From NCBI RefSeq assembly GCF_035818675.1, contig NZ_JAYKZZ010000017.1, forward strand, positions 124,001-188,000: 64,000 bases of DNA, given 5' to 3'. Below are positions 27,792-36,664 of this stretch, piece after piece (position 1 is the stretch's first letter; each line of letters begins with the position of its first letter). The DNA comes from Parapedobacter flavus. Lineage in GTDB: Bacteria; Bacteroidota; Bacteroidia; Sphingobacteriales; Sphingobacteriaceae. A model generated the notes under the pieces. It saw only the letters and a list, made by a program, of their open reading frames with translations, was not told the DNA's origin and ran no database searches. The position numbers and the translations under genes were made by a program.

Positions 27792-29186
27792 TCAGTTTTC
27801 AAAATTAATCTCATTGCCCAAATAGAAATCGATCACCTTGCTACGGAACAAAATGTCGTACCGTGCCTGGATGTGATCAAATTCCGCCCTATTCATGGTG
27901 GTCTGTGCGGTAAATAGTTCCACCGAGTTGGCCAAGCCCACGTCATACCGCTGACTAATGACCTCAAAGGCATCTTTTGCGGACGCGAAAGCGGTTTCTG
28001 TGGAATGGTAACGCGTTTTCGCCGCGCGCAGATCGAGCACCGCCTGGGCAATGATTTTATTCAAGTTATTTTTCGCCAGCTGTTCATTCGTCAACGCGTA
28101 CTGGTAATTTATCTTCGCTTTATTTACACTGGTGCGCGTTTGAAACCGGTTGAAAATGGGGATCCTCAAGCTCAAACCAATGTAGGGACTCTCGTTTTCC
28201 TTTAGCTGGTCACCGAAATTCACGCGCTCGTAAATCGGCTCGTTGTTTGCGTCCACCCCAACAAGCTTGGATGCCACCGAAGAGACACTAGTACTGTAGC
28301 CCGCACCGAAACCCAACGTGGGATAATAGCCCCCCTTCGCAATAGCGACGTTTGCCTTGGCCGCCTCCGTTGAAAACTCCGCTGCCCGGATATCGGGTTG
28401 GGCAGCCAATGCCGTAGCGAATACCTCCCGGGCATCATAAACAACAGCGGTCTGCTCGATCAATTCAATGTCGGGTTTCTCTAGCACGATGTCTTCGGCC
28501 GGATCCATCTCCATCAGTTGCTTCAGATTCAGCATCGAAAGCTCGTAGGCATTTCTTGCAGAAGTTACATTCAATTCATCTGTTGCCACCTGGCTTTTGG
28601 CCTGCGACAGGTCGGCCAGGGTATTGTTCCCTACTTCGTAATTGGCGTTTGCTACCTCCAGCTGCCGTTGCGACAGCTTCAACTGCTGTTCTGCCGCGGT
28701 AAGCAGGTCCTGGTTCGTCAGTGCCTCCAGATAGGTTGTGGCGACCGACAATACGAGGTCGTTCTTGGCCTTTTCCACATTACTTTGGTCGGCCGCAAGC
28801 TGGCTTTTGTTTGCCCGTATTTGGTTGATGCGCTGAAAGCCCTGGAAAATCGGAATGTCTGTTGAGATACCGCCGCTGGCTGTATTCACCGAAGGCACCA
28901 GTTGGGCGGTATATTGATCGAAATAGCGTCCGAATCGCATACTTCCATTTACGTCGGCATTCAGCGTGGGATAAAATTGGCTCTTGGCCTGTTTCAGGTC
29001 TTCTTCAGATAACGCCGCCTGGAACCGGGCTTGCTTCACTTGCAGGTTATTATCGAGCGCATGGTAAATGGCCACTTTAATAGGCACCAATTTCTGCGCA
29101 GCGCTACGCGAAGGCGCCAGCAGCACCAAGCAGCAACCGGCCATGAAATATGCGAAGTATAGGAAACTTTTCTTCATTCCTTTCAC
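27792..29186 (-). CDS. TolC family outer-membrane efflux protein
   Basis: A 464-residue protein with a signal peptide (FLYFAYFMAGCCLVLLAPS) and two internally related OEP domains rich in heptad-like helices (for example LSVATTYLEALTNQDLLTAA), as in TolC channels. It would give the outer-membrane exit for the adjacent adaptor and possibly for the C39 exporter 3.6 kb away. Starts at 29186 or three codons later are both possible. Confidence 0.92.
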   Translation of the reverse strand: MKGMKKSFLYFAYFMAGCCLVLLAPSRSAAQKLVPIKVAIYHALDNNLQVKQARFQAALSEEDLKQAKSQFYPTLNADVNGSMRFGRYFDQYTAQLVPSVNTASGGISTDIPIFQGFQRINQIRANKSQLAADQSNVEKAKNDLVLSVATTYLEALTNQDLLTAAEQQLKLSQRQLEVANANYEVGNNTLADLSQAKSQVATDELNVTSARNAYELSMLNLKQLMEMDPAEDIVLEKPDIELIEQTAVVYDAREVFATALAAQPDIRAAEFSTEAAKANVAIAKGGYYPTLGFGAGYSTSVSSVASKLVGVDANNEPIYERVNFGDQLKENESPYIGLSLRIPIFNRFQTRTSVNKAKINYQYALTNEQLAKNNLNKIIAQAVLDLRAAKTRYHSTETAFASAKDAFEVISQRYDVGLANSVELFTAQTTMNRAEFDHIQARYDILFRSKVIDFYLGNEINFEN

Positions 29187-29230
29187 TTTTTCAATATGTG
29201 ATCTTTATTTGTTTCTTTTGTAAACGCACT

Positions 29231-29839
29231 ATGTATACTGTCCGTCCGCCCGTATTGCTCAAGTGGTTTTACCCCACACTTACCTGGCATCGAAGCCGGG
29301 CGGAGAAATGCATTTTTCTCACCTTTGACGATGGGCCGATACCGGATGTTACACCATTCGTTATAAATACCTTAAAAAAATACGACATCAAGGCTACCTT
29401 CTTCTGTGTTGGCGAAAATATAAAAAAACATCCTGAATTGTTCGATCGCTTGGTGGAAAATGGCCATCGGATTGGTAATCATACTTACAACCACCTCAAT
29501 GGCTGGCAAACGCCAGATGATATTTACCTTCAAAATGCAGATCGCTGCCAGCAACTCACGCATACCAATTTATTTCGGCCACCGTACGGGCGCGGGCGCC
29601 GCTCGCAGTACAAACGGCTACAGGAAACGTATGATATCATCATGTGGGACGTATTAAGCGGTGATTTTGACATCGGCCTCAGTCCGGATAAATGCTTACA
29701 AAACGTCATCAAGCACACGCGCAACGGCTCTATCGTCGTTTTCCATGACAATATCAAGGCTGCGCCACGCATTACATATGCCCTACCGCGCGCTATTGAG
29801 CATTGGCTGGGCCAAGGATATACGTTTGCGGTGTTATGA
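29231..29839 (+). CDS. Polysaccharide deacetylase (NodB/CE4 family)
   Basis: A 202-residue single-domain CE4 hydrolase. The metal and catalytic motifs are present: TFDDGP, HTYNH and FRPPYG, with a late WDVLSGDFD and VFHDN. Family members remove acetyl groups from peptidoglycan or chitin-type sugars. The frame extends upstream to 29150, but that part overlaps the divergent tolC start, so ATG 29231 is preferred. No convincing signal peptide is seen. It is probably a single gene. Confidence 0.92.
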   Translation: MYTVRPPVLLKWFYPTLTWHRSRAEKCIFLTFDDGPIPDVTPFVINTLKKYDIKATFFCVGENIKKHPELFDRLVENGHRIGNHTYNHLNGWQTPDDIYLQNADRCQQLTHTNLFRPPYGRGRRSQYKRLQETYDIIMWDVLSGDFDIGLSPDKCLQNVIKHTRNGSIVVFHDNIKAAPRITYALPRAIEHWLGQGYTFAVL

Positions 29840-29855
29840 ATGCGTCCTGACCGAC

Positions 29856-30632
29856 CTATTGAACTTTCGTAGACATTTCCGATTCTGCGTATGCACTAAA
29901 GTACCCCAGGGCACCATCGCCAAAGGGCGACGGCGGATTTGCCGGAGCTGCCGTGCCAGGATTAGTAGATTCAACGGCATTCCAGAAATCATAGGCACCT
30001 ATATCAATACTCTGCATCCAAACGGTCACTGAATCGCCGCTAACAAGGTCTGTATCGAAATCCATCAGGTCTTCACTCACATATTTGCCATCGTTAAACT
30101 TATCGTCCGATACCCGCAACATCTCCAAAGGCCCGCCGTTAACGCGCCAGAGGTAACGGTAATAATTCGGCACGCCAATCGGATCAGCATACCGCAGGCT
30201 AATGAATTTCTGCTCCTCGCCGAATAACGTTCTCACCCCGGTGCCAATGGAGTCGGCAGTGACCAACTGCGGCATGGTCGATGTCGCGGTAAACGCCTGC
30301 CCTTCCACCCGTACCGACAGCTCATACCGCTCCCCCTCGTGGCCCCTGAAACTACTCACATACACACCGGGCGAGGCTTCCCGATACCGAAACACACGTC
30401 CATCGCCATCGACCACGGTAACCTCCGCACTCGACACGGGGTCGTACGATTGCGCAACATCAAAGGCTACCGTGCGGCTGATGGTGACCTGCTGTTCATG
30501 CGATCGGTTGCTTACCGTGCCCACAACAACTAACTGCGGGTCCGCATCGTTCAAGTTCACATCGATTACATCTTCACATGAGAGTGAAAAAATACTGACT
30601 AACAGCCATATTACACACAATCTGTTCATCAT
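29856..30632 (-). CDS. DUF4249 family lipoprotein
   Basis: A 258-residue predicted lipoprotein (signal ending FSLSC, lipid on Cys19). The sequence CEDVIDVNLNDADPQLVVVG and the beta-rich domain with a carboxypeptidase-like fold are typical of DUF4249, a Bacteroidota family that almost always follows a TonB-dependent receptor. Here it abuts the receptor stop codon directly (stop at 30633-30635, ATG at 30630-30632). The pair probably forms an outer-membrane uptake complex, with DUF4249 as the surface lipoprotein. The substrate is unknown. Confidence 0.88.
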   Translation of the reverse strand: MMNRLCVIWLLVSIFSLSCEDVIDVNLNDADPQLVVVGTVSNRSHEQQVTISRTVAFDVAQSYDPVSSAEVTVVDGDGRVFRYREASPGVYVSSFRGHEGERYELSVRVEGQAFTATSTMPQLVTADSIGTGVRTLFGEEQKFISLRYADPIGVPNYYRYLWRVNGGPLEMLRVSDDKFNDGKYVSEDLMDFDTDLVSGDSVTVWMQSIDIGAYDFWNAVESTNPGTAAPANPPSPFGDGALGYFSAYAESEMSTKVQ

Positions 30633-32972
30633 CTAAAATTTAAAATTCCACGTAATCGACGGAATGATACCGAACAGCGCTATCCGGTACGCTTCGGTCA
30701 CGTTAGGATTGATTTCGCTCTCCCTGAAGTCGATGATATACGCATTCTTACGGTTGTAAACATTGTATACGCCGAATGTCCAGCTTGACTGAAATCGCCT
30801 GGTTGCCCTCGACTCCCAAGTGGCGCCAAGGTCGAGCCGGTGGTAATCGGGCATACGATAACCATTGCGCTCGGTATAGTACCACAGGGTCCGCCCATCC
30901 ACGGTGTACTTCCCGCTGGGGAAGGTCACCGCATTGCCTGTGCTATAGACAAGTGTTGCAGAAAGGTTCCACCGGGGAGACAGCTGGTACATCGCCACCG
31001 CAGACACATCGTGGGTGCGGTCTTGCCGCGCGTCAAACCACGTTCCGCTATTGATACCGTCAAACTGGCGCTCACTTTTTGCCAAAGCATAACTCAACCA
31101 TCCGTTCAATTTGCCTTTCTGCTTTTTCAGGTACAGCTCCACGCCGTAGGCACGCCCTACTCCATACAACAGTTCCCCTTCGATATGTTCATTCGCCTGC
31201 AAGTCGGCGGCATTGCGGTAATCGATCTGGTTTTGCATGTATTTATAGTAAGATTCGACGGAAAACGCATACCTACCGCCGCCGAAATTCTGGTAATAAC
31301 CCAACGCCGCCTGGTCTGCCAACTGGGGCTTGATGTTGTTGCTGCTCATTACCCACGTATCCGTAGGCAGGCTCGCTGTGGCATTGGTTAGCTGGTGCAG
31401 GTGCTGCACATTGCGGTTGTACGATAGCTTCAAGCTATTGTTCGCGGCCAGCTCGTAGCTCAGCGATAAACGGGGTTCCAGATTGAGGTAGTGCTGCGCT
31501 ACAACGCCGCTCCCATATACCTGGCTGCTTATCGCATCGCCATCCCCATCGTAGTCGTAAAACGTACCGGGCCCCAACAGCATGAAATTCGTTAGCCTGA
31601 GCCCATAAATCACGTTCAGCCGTTGCACGGGCTTCCACTCGTGTGAAAGATAGCCCGCCAACTCCAGTCCCTTGCGGTTTTCCAATTGCAAACTATTTAC
31701 GGCTGTTTCCTCGTCCGCATCGATGTTTGCAGGCGATATACCTTGGTGAAGCACATTGAATCCAAAACGCCAGGTGCTTCTATTCGTGGCAAAAAACTGG
31801 AAATCCTGTTTAAGATTATAGTTCTGTATGCGTGAAGCGATGACGAAGTTAAAATCGTCGCTTTCAATGTTGACATTGTAATTGAAATTGCTGTAAACCG
31901 CCGTGGTGTTCGAAAACCAGCGGTTATTCAAGATGTGGTTCCACCGCAAGGTACCTGTAGCATTGCCCCAATCGAACCCGAAGAGGCCAGCGTACCCCAT
32001 CACATCCCTTCCGAAATACCCCGAAAGGTAGAGCGTATTCCGTTCATCAAGCCGATAATTTCCCTTTGCGTTGAGATCGTAAAAATATAATTGGCTGTTT
32101 TTCACCGCCTCATCGTTAGATAGCTTAAGAAACACGTCTGCATATGTCCTTCTCCCGCTTACCACGAAAGAGCCGCGGTCTTTCACAATGGGGCCCTCCA
32201 CTTTCAGCCGTGATGCGATAAGGCCCACACCGCCTTCAGCGCCGAACGACTTTTTATTTCCATCCTGCATGGTGATATCGAGCACCGATGATAGGCGGCC
32301 TCCGTATTGGGCGGGCATACCGCCTTTGTACAGTTTCACATCTTTGATTGCGTCCGAATTGAAGGTAGAAAAGAACCCGAAGAGGTGCGAGGCGTTGTAG
32401 ACCATGGCTTCATCCAGCAAGATCAGGTTCTGGTCGCCAGCACCACCCCGCACGAAGAAATTGCTACTCCCCTCGCCTCCCGACAGTACTCCCGGGAGCA
32501 GCTGAATGGTTTTAAGCACATCTTTCTCTCCCATCAGCACGGGCACATGCTTAATTTCATTTACGTCTACCCGGGTGAGTCCCATCTGGGGGCTACGCAC
32601 CTGGTCATCCGCGGCCGATTGGCTGATAACCACCTCTTGCAGCAGCCTGCCACTGCTCAACTCTATGTCTACCACCGTATCTGCCGTCAATTCGAAGGCC
32701 AGTTCTTGCGACTGGTAGCCTACGTGCGAGACCACCAGGGTATGGTTTCCCTGATCCAAGGTGAGCGAATAAAACCCATAATTATTGGCACGGGCACCTA
32801 CGGCGGCATCCGTACGAAGCCGAATACTGGCGCCTATAAGGGTTTCGCCCGATTGCGCATCGCGGATATGGCCACTAATGGTGTATGTGGTCTGCGAAAA
32901 AACAGGTGTATCCAGCGCGAGGAGCACGATAAAAAACAAGAAAAGAGATCTACATAATAGCATAAAGGGCAT
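30633..32972 (-). CDS. TonB-dependent receptor
   Basis: A 779-residue outer-membrane receptor: signal peptide (LFLFFIVLLALDTPVFS), CarboxypepD_reg domain at about 28-110 (GHIRDAQSGETLIGASIRL), plug at about 125-235 (DVLKTIQLLPGVLSGGEGSS then FFVRGGAGDQNLILLDEA) and a 22-strand-type barrel ending in KF. It is shorter than SusC receptors and lacks a SusD partner, matching the DUF4249-linked receptor class. OxyR lies 28 bases upstream on the same strand, so read-through from the oxyR promoter is possible. Confidence 0.92.
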   Translation of the reverse strand: MPFMLLCRSLFLFFIVLLALDTPVFSQTTYTISGHIRDAQSGETLIGASIRLRTDAAVGARANNYGFYSLTLDQGNHTLVVSHVGYQSQELAFELTADTVVDIELSSGRLLQEVVISQSAADDQVRSPQMGLTRVDVNEIKHVPVLMGEKDVLKTIQLLPGVLSGGEGSSNFFVRGGAGDQNLILLDEAMVYNASHLFGFFSTFNSDAIKDVKLYKGGMPAQYGGRLSSVLDITMQDGNKKSFGAEGGVGLIASRLKVEGPIVKDRGSFVVSGRRTYADVFLKLSNDEAVKNSQLYFYDLNAKGNYRLDERNTLYLSGYFGRDVMGYAGLFGFDWGNATGTLRWNHILNNRWFSNTTAVYSNFNYNVNIESDDFNFVIASRIQNYNLKQDFQFFATNRSTWRFGFNVLHQGISPANIDADEETAVNSLQLENRKGLELAGYLSHEWKPVQRLNVIYGLRLTNFMLLGPGTFYDYDGDGDAISSQVYGSGVVAQHYLNLEPRLSLSYELAANNSLKLSYNRNVQHLHQLTNATASLPTDTWVMSSNNIKPQLADQAALGYYQNFGGGRYAFSVESYYKYMQNQIDYRNAADLQANEHIEGELLYGVGRAYGVELYLKKQKGKLNGWLSYALAKSERQFDGINSGTWFDARQDRTHDVSAVAMYQLSPRWNLSATLVYSTGNAVTFPSGKYTVDGRTLWYYTERNGYRMPDYHRLDLGATWESRATRRFQSSWTFGVYNVYNRKNAYIIDFRESEINPNVTEAYRIALFGIIPSITWNFKF

Positions 32973-33000
32973 GGAATTACGTTAAGTTTCCAACGGTGCG

Positions 33001-33939
33001 TCAATCAATTTCCATGACGTACTTCTGCTTCTTGGATTTGAATTTTTCTGGAACGGAAGCCACAATTTCCTTTTCGAGCGCATCGATAGCCACCTCCTTC
33101 AGGAAATTCCGGGTGGTTACCAGACTGATTTCCCGCACGGGTTCGGGCGCTTTGAAATACCGTACACGGGCCAGATGGTCCTCATCGAAATCCGCCACAC
33201 TCAATTCGGGCAAAATGGTAACACCCGAATTGCTGTCTACCATCCGTTTGAGGGTCTCTACACTTCCGGTATTATATTCAAAGGTACCCTGCGGGTCCAT
33301 ACTGCGCTTCCGCTGGCAGATGTTGAGCACCTGCCCGCGCATGCAATGCCCCTCAGTGAGTAGCCAAAGCTTGTCGCTCAATACATCTTCTGCGGTTACT
33401 TCCCGTTTATTCACAAGCACACTTTTCGCTGATAGGTAAGCGACGAATGGTTCGTAAAACAATGGGCGTTCCACCACCGACGGGTCGTACACCGGCGTAG
33501 AAAGCACCCCGCAGTCGAGCAGGCCCAGCTTCAATTGTTCGACAATCTTGTCGGTGGTGTGTTCCCATATCTGCAACTGCAATTTCGGAAACTTCTGCAT
33601 GAAGCCGCCCAACACCCGCGGCAGCAGGTAGGGTGCAATGGTGGGGATGACGCCAATACGCAGCTCACCTTCCAGTTCACCTTTTTTCAATTGTACAAGC
33701 TCGTTGATCTTGCGGCTCTCGTTGAGCACGATCCGGGCCTGTTTGACAATTTCCACGCCCAATTCAGTAGGTACAATCGGCTGCCGGCTCCTATTAAAGA
33801 TACGGGCACCGATAGATTCCTCCAGCTTCTGTATCTGCATACTCAGGGTCGGCTGGGTTACGCAGCATTTCTCTGCCGCTGCCACAAAACTCCGGTACGT
33901 ATCCACCGCCACAATATATTCCAGTTGTACTAACGTCAT
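33001..33939 (-). CDS. oxyR: OxyR, peroxide-sensing LysR-type regulator
   Basis: A 312-residue regulator with an N-terminal winged helix-turn-helix (QLEYIVAVDTYRSFVAAAEK, VTQPTLSMQIQKLE) and a LysR substrate domain. With the ATG at 33939 the redox cysteines fall at Cys199 and Cys208 (GHCMRGQVLNIC), exactly the E. coli OxyR numbering, which also supports this start over the longer frame to 33993. Oxidation to a disulfide activates peroxide-defence genes. Ferritin is in the same window but 13 kb away. Confidence 0.95.
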   Translation of the reverse strand: MTLVQLEYIVAVDTYRSFVAAAEKCCVTQPTLSMQIQKLEESIGARIFNRSRQPIVPTELGVEIVKQARIVLNESRKINELVQLKKGELEGELRIGVIPTIAPYLLPRVLGGFMQKFPKLQLQIWEHTTDKIVEQLKLGLLDCGVLSTPVYDPSVVERPLFYEPFVAYLSAKSVLVNKREVTAEDVLSDKLWLLTEGHCMRGQVLNICQRKRSMDPQGTFEYNTGSVETLKRMVDSNSGVTILPELSVADFDEDHLARVRYFKAPEPVREISLVTTRNFLKEVAIDALEKEIVASVPEKFKSKKQKYVMEID

Positions 33940-33957
33940 GTCCTTACAAAGTTGACG

Positions 33958-33965
33958 CAAAGGTA
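33958..33965 (-). promoter_or_regulatory. -7 element of oxyR
   Basis: On the minus strand TACCTTTG matches TAnnTTTG, 18 bases upstream of the ATG at 33939 and inside the alternative longer frame, so it also argues against a start at 33993. Confidence 0.45.
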
Positions 33966-34055
33966 AGAAAAGCATGGGACCAACCCAGGTCATCTTTTGC
34001 AGTGTGCCGCAAAACGATCAACCCCACGTTGCTGGTTGGGGCTTAATGGCATAAA

Positions 34056-34574
34056 CTATCTATCAATTTTATACCAATTAAGCATCATATTATCAAGTTC
34101 GAACGTTTCAATGAATGTAAACCCAACCTTGGTCAGCACCCTATTCGACCCTTTGTTTTCAACATCGGCCATGCCAAAAATCTCTTTTATACCCAGTGTA
34201 TTAAAGCCGTAATTGAGCGAAGCAATAGCCGCTTCTGTCGCAAAACCGTTTCCCCAATATCGCTTTATTAATCGATAACCGAGATCATAGAAATTGTGAT
34301 GTCCATTTGTCTCTTCGGTTATGTACTTAAGACCCGCCCAGCCTAAGAAAGCGTTTGTTTTTTTGTCTATCATTGCCCATCGCCCAATACCATTATCGAC
34401 ATATTGCTTCCTGATATAATCAATCACGTCAGAAACCTGGCTTTTATCCTGTACAGGTTTATTCCCCAGGTATTGGTGTACATCAGGGTCCGAGTCGAGG
34501 TCGTACATTCCATCGATATCCGATGGACAAATCTCCCTCAAAATTAACCGTTCTGTTTCTGCGTATATTCTCAT
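34056..34574 (-). CDS. GNAT family N-acetyltransferase (RimJ/RimL-like)
   Basis: A 172-residue acetyltransferase with the RimL-like opening TERLILREICPSDIDGMYDL, a central beta-sheet with YDLGYRLIKRYWGNGFATEA (acetyl-CoA-binding R/QxxGxG/A-like loop, here YWGNGFA) and a C-terminal strand with NKVGF-like VLTKVGFTFIE. It probably acetylates an amine on a protein N-terminus or small molecule. The gene is flanked by oxyR and a tRNA and appears monocistronic. Confidence 0.88.
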   Translation of the reverse strand: MRIYAETERLILREICPSDIDGMYDLDSDPDVHQYLGNKPVQDKSQVSDVIDYIRKQYVDNGIGRWAMIDKKTNAFLGWAGLKYITEETNGHHNFYDLGYRLIKRYWGNGFATEAAIASLNYGFNTLGIKEIFGMADVENKGSNRVLTKVGFTFIETFELDNMMLNWYKIDR

Positions 34575-34782
34575 GGACCGCTTACACTGAATTTCCTTCT
34601 TTCCCTTTTCATTTTACAACTGCTAAGTTAAACATTTAACGTAGCTGTTTTTCGGGAGTACTGTGTACCTATTCGTATTTTGGGGTTATCCGCCGCTCAT
34701 CAATTAACGTTTTTCTGTACATAATTTCTGCTCTTTCCCTAGGATAGGATACGCTATTACGGCTTATTTACAGCTTTACAGC

Positions 34783-34815
34783 AAAAAACCCGCCCTACGG
34801 TATCGTAAAGCGGGT
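34783..34815 (-). terminator. Intrinsic terminator of tRNA-Leu(UAA)
   Basis: acccgc/gcgggt stem enclosing an inner tacg/cgta stem, followed on the minus strand by six T residues (34783-34788). It lies just after the tRNA 3' end. Confidence 0.8.
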
Positions 34816-34818
34816 CAG

Positions 34819-34903
34819 TACCTGGAGCGGGAATCGAACCCGCACTCCTTTAACGGGAACAGGATTTTAAGTCCTGCGTGTCTACCAGTTCCACCATCCA
34901 GGC
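34819..34903 (-). tRNA. tRNA-Leu, anticodon UAA (decodes UUA)
   Basis: An 85-base class II tRNA on the minus strand: acceptor stem gcctgga with tccaggt (one G-U end pair), D-arm with tggtagac, anticodon stem cagga/tcctg with loop cttaaaa (anticodon TAA), a long variable arm and T-arm with gttcgattc. Discriminator A; CCA not encoded. Confidence 0.95.
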
Positions 34904-34928
34904 AACGACGGTTTTTTTAAAGAGACCG

Positions 34929-34959
34929 CAAACTTAGATAAATTCGCATTTATATGCAA
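34929..34959 (-). promoter_or_regulatory. Promoter of tRNA-Leu(UAA), TTG-N20-TAAGTTTG
   Basis: On the minus strand TTG (34957-34959) precedes TAAGTTTG (34929-34936) by exactly 20 bases. The -7 box is 25 bases upstream of the tRNA. Confidence 0.65.
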
Positions 34960-35006
34960 TATAAATATGCTAAACTTACGGTCCCCCTAAATTCGCTACA
35001 TCCTAC

Positions 35007-35909
35007 TTAACTCAGCTCAGCCCCCACGCGCTCTAGTAGCCGTTTGGTCGCTTTAATACCTTCTTCCTCGCTTAACTCGCTACCTTCATACTCAATACCT
35101 ACGTGCCCGGTGTAACCCGCATCTTTGACAATTTGCAGCATTTTCCGGTAATCGATATTCGTTTCATTGCCTTCGGCATCAAATACATTCGATTTCGCGC
35201 TTACGCCCTTGGCAAAGGGCATCAGGTCTTCCACGCCCTGATAGCGATCGTACTCATAGAAATTCCCAAAATCGGGCAAGCTGCCGCAATTGTCTTTGCC
35301 TACGCCTTGCAGCACCGCACTCAGCCAGTCGCCGTGAGATGATATGCCACCGTGGTTCTCCACAATGACATTGATATCGTGTTGAGAAGCAAACTCGCTC
35401 AACCGACCCAAACCGTCGATGGCAGCTGCCTTTACTTCATCGGGAGTGCCCTCGCCAGCGGCATTCACGCGAATGGCATGGCATCCCAAAAACTTCGCCG
35501 CTTCTACCCATTTGTAATGGTTTTCCACCGCTTGGGTGCGTTCCGTCTCGTTGGTCGACCCCAATGGCCCCTCACCATCGATCATGATGAGTACATTAGT
35601 CACGCCATAATCCTTGGCCCGCTGATTCAAATCGGTCAAATACGCCTGGTCTTTGGCTTTATCCTTGAAAAATTGGTTTACATACTCAACGGCATATATC
35701 CCGAATGTCTCTGCGGCGGTTTTTGGGAAATCAAGGTTATCCAGCTTTCCATCGAACAACGTTTTGTGCAGCGACCACTCCGCCAAAGAAATATCAAAGA
35801 ATAATTTCTTGTTTGTAGCGCTAGCACACGATTCGCCCAATATGGGCAATACGGATAGGCCCAACGCTCCTACCCCAAGTTGTTTCAAAAATAATCTTCT
35901 ATCAGTCAT
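35007..35909 (-). CDS. Secreted xylose-isomerase-like TIM-barrel protein (sugar isomerase/epimerase)
   Basis: A 300-residue protein of the AP_endonuc_2 TIM-barrel family that includes sugar-phosphate isomerases and 3-ketosugar-acting enzymes. The start at 35909 gives a Tat-like signal (TDRRLFLKQLGVGALGLSVL) with a Cys soon after (GESC), so a periplasmic, possibly lipidated protein is likely; the longer frame to 35951 would overlap lutA. Metal-site motifs include VIVENHGG, LPDFGNF and the terminal HVGIEYEG. It is the last gene of a probable four-gene operon. Confidence 0.85.
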   Translation of the reverse strand: MTDRRLFLKQLGVGALGLSVLPILGESCASATNKKLFFDISLAEWSLHKTLFDGKLDNLDFPKTAAETFGIYAVEYVNQFFKDKAKDQAYLTDLNQRAKDYGVTNVLIMIDGEGPLGSTNETERTQAVENHYKWVEAAKFLGCHAIRVNAAGEGTPDEVKAAAIDGLGRLSEFASQHDINVIVENHGGISSHGDWLSAVLQGVGKDNCGSLPDFGNFYEYDRYQGVEDLMPFAKGVSAKSNVFDAEGNETNIDYRKMLQIVKDAGYTGHVGIEYEGSELSEEEGIKATKRLLERVGAELS

Positions 35910-35935
35910 ATCGTTAACGTTAGTAATACATGCAT

Positions 35936-36664
35936 TTATATATTCGCCCACCCGCTGGCCAAGACATCCACCAGATGCAAGGTCTTGACAGGTAAATTGT
36001 GCTTGTCGATATACCCTTGCAAGTGGAGCAGACAGGAGGAATCGGTGGAAATGATAAAATCGGCTTCCATCTCCAACGCGTGGTGCACTTTCTGCTCGGC
36101 CATGGCGCTCGAGATTGCATCGAACTTAACGGCAAATGTACCGCCGAAGCCACAGCACGTATCGGTATGCCGCATTTCCACCAGCTCCAACCCTCCTACA
36201 TTACCCAGCAGCTGCCGCGGTTCATCTTTGATGCGGCACTCACGAAGCCCCGAACAGGAGTCGTGGTATACCGCACGCCCCTCTAATTCAGCGCCAAAGT
36301 AATCCTTTTTCAATACGTTCACAAGAAAATCGGATAGCTCGTGGATGTTTCCTTGGATAGACCGGCACCGGTTATGCACCATTGTATTTGTAAACAAGTC
36401 GTTGTATGCGTTCTTCACCATGCCCGTGCACGATGCCGAGGGCGACACGATTACGCGGTCGTCAGGGAAATCATGCAGAAATTTGGTGCCGACTTTTTTG
36501 GCTTCGTCCCAAAAGCCCGCATTGTAAGCCGGCTGCCCACAGCACGTCTGTTCGGGGTTGTATGCCACCTTGCACCCCGCTTTCTCCAATACCTTTACGG
36601 TATGGAAGGCCGTTTCGGGAAACAGTTGATCGATAAAACAGGGGATGAATAATTCAACGGTCAT
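35936..36664 (-). CDS. LutA-like cysteine-rich (CCG) Fe-S/heterodisulfide reductase-type protein
   Basis: A 242-residue protein with two CCG domains: NPEQTCCGQPAY at about residue 36 and TDTCCGFGGTF at about 168, each preceded by further cysteines. This is the layout of LutA, one of three subunits (LutABC) that oxidise lactate, and of related glycolate and glycerol-3-phosphate dehydrogenase subunits. LutB and LutC are not adjacent. The start overlaps the MFS stop by four bases (ATGA), so the two are translationally coupled. Its electron acceptor partner is unknown. Confidence 0.88.
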   Translation of the reverse strand: MTVELFIPCFIDQLFPETAFHTVKVLEKAGCKVAYNPEQTCCGQPAYNAGFWDEAKKVGTKFLHDFPDDRVIVSPSASCTGMVKNAYNDLFTNTMVHNRCRSIQGNIHELSDFLVNVLKKDYFGAELEGRAVYHDSCSGLRECRIKDEPRQLLGNVGGLELVEMRHTDTCCGFGGTFAVKFDAISSAMAEQKVHHALEMEADFIISTDSSCLLHLQGYIDKHNLPVKTLHLVDVLASGWANI

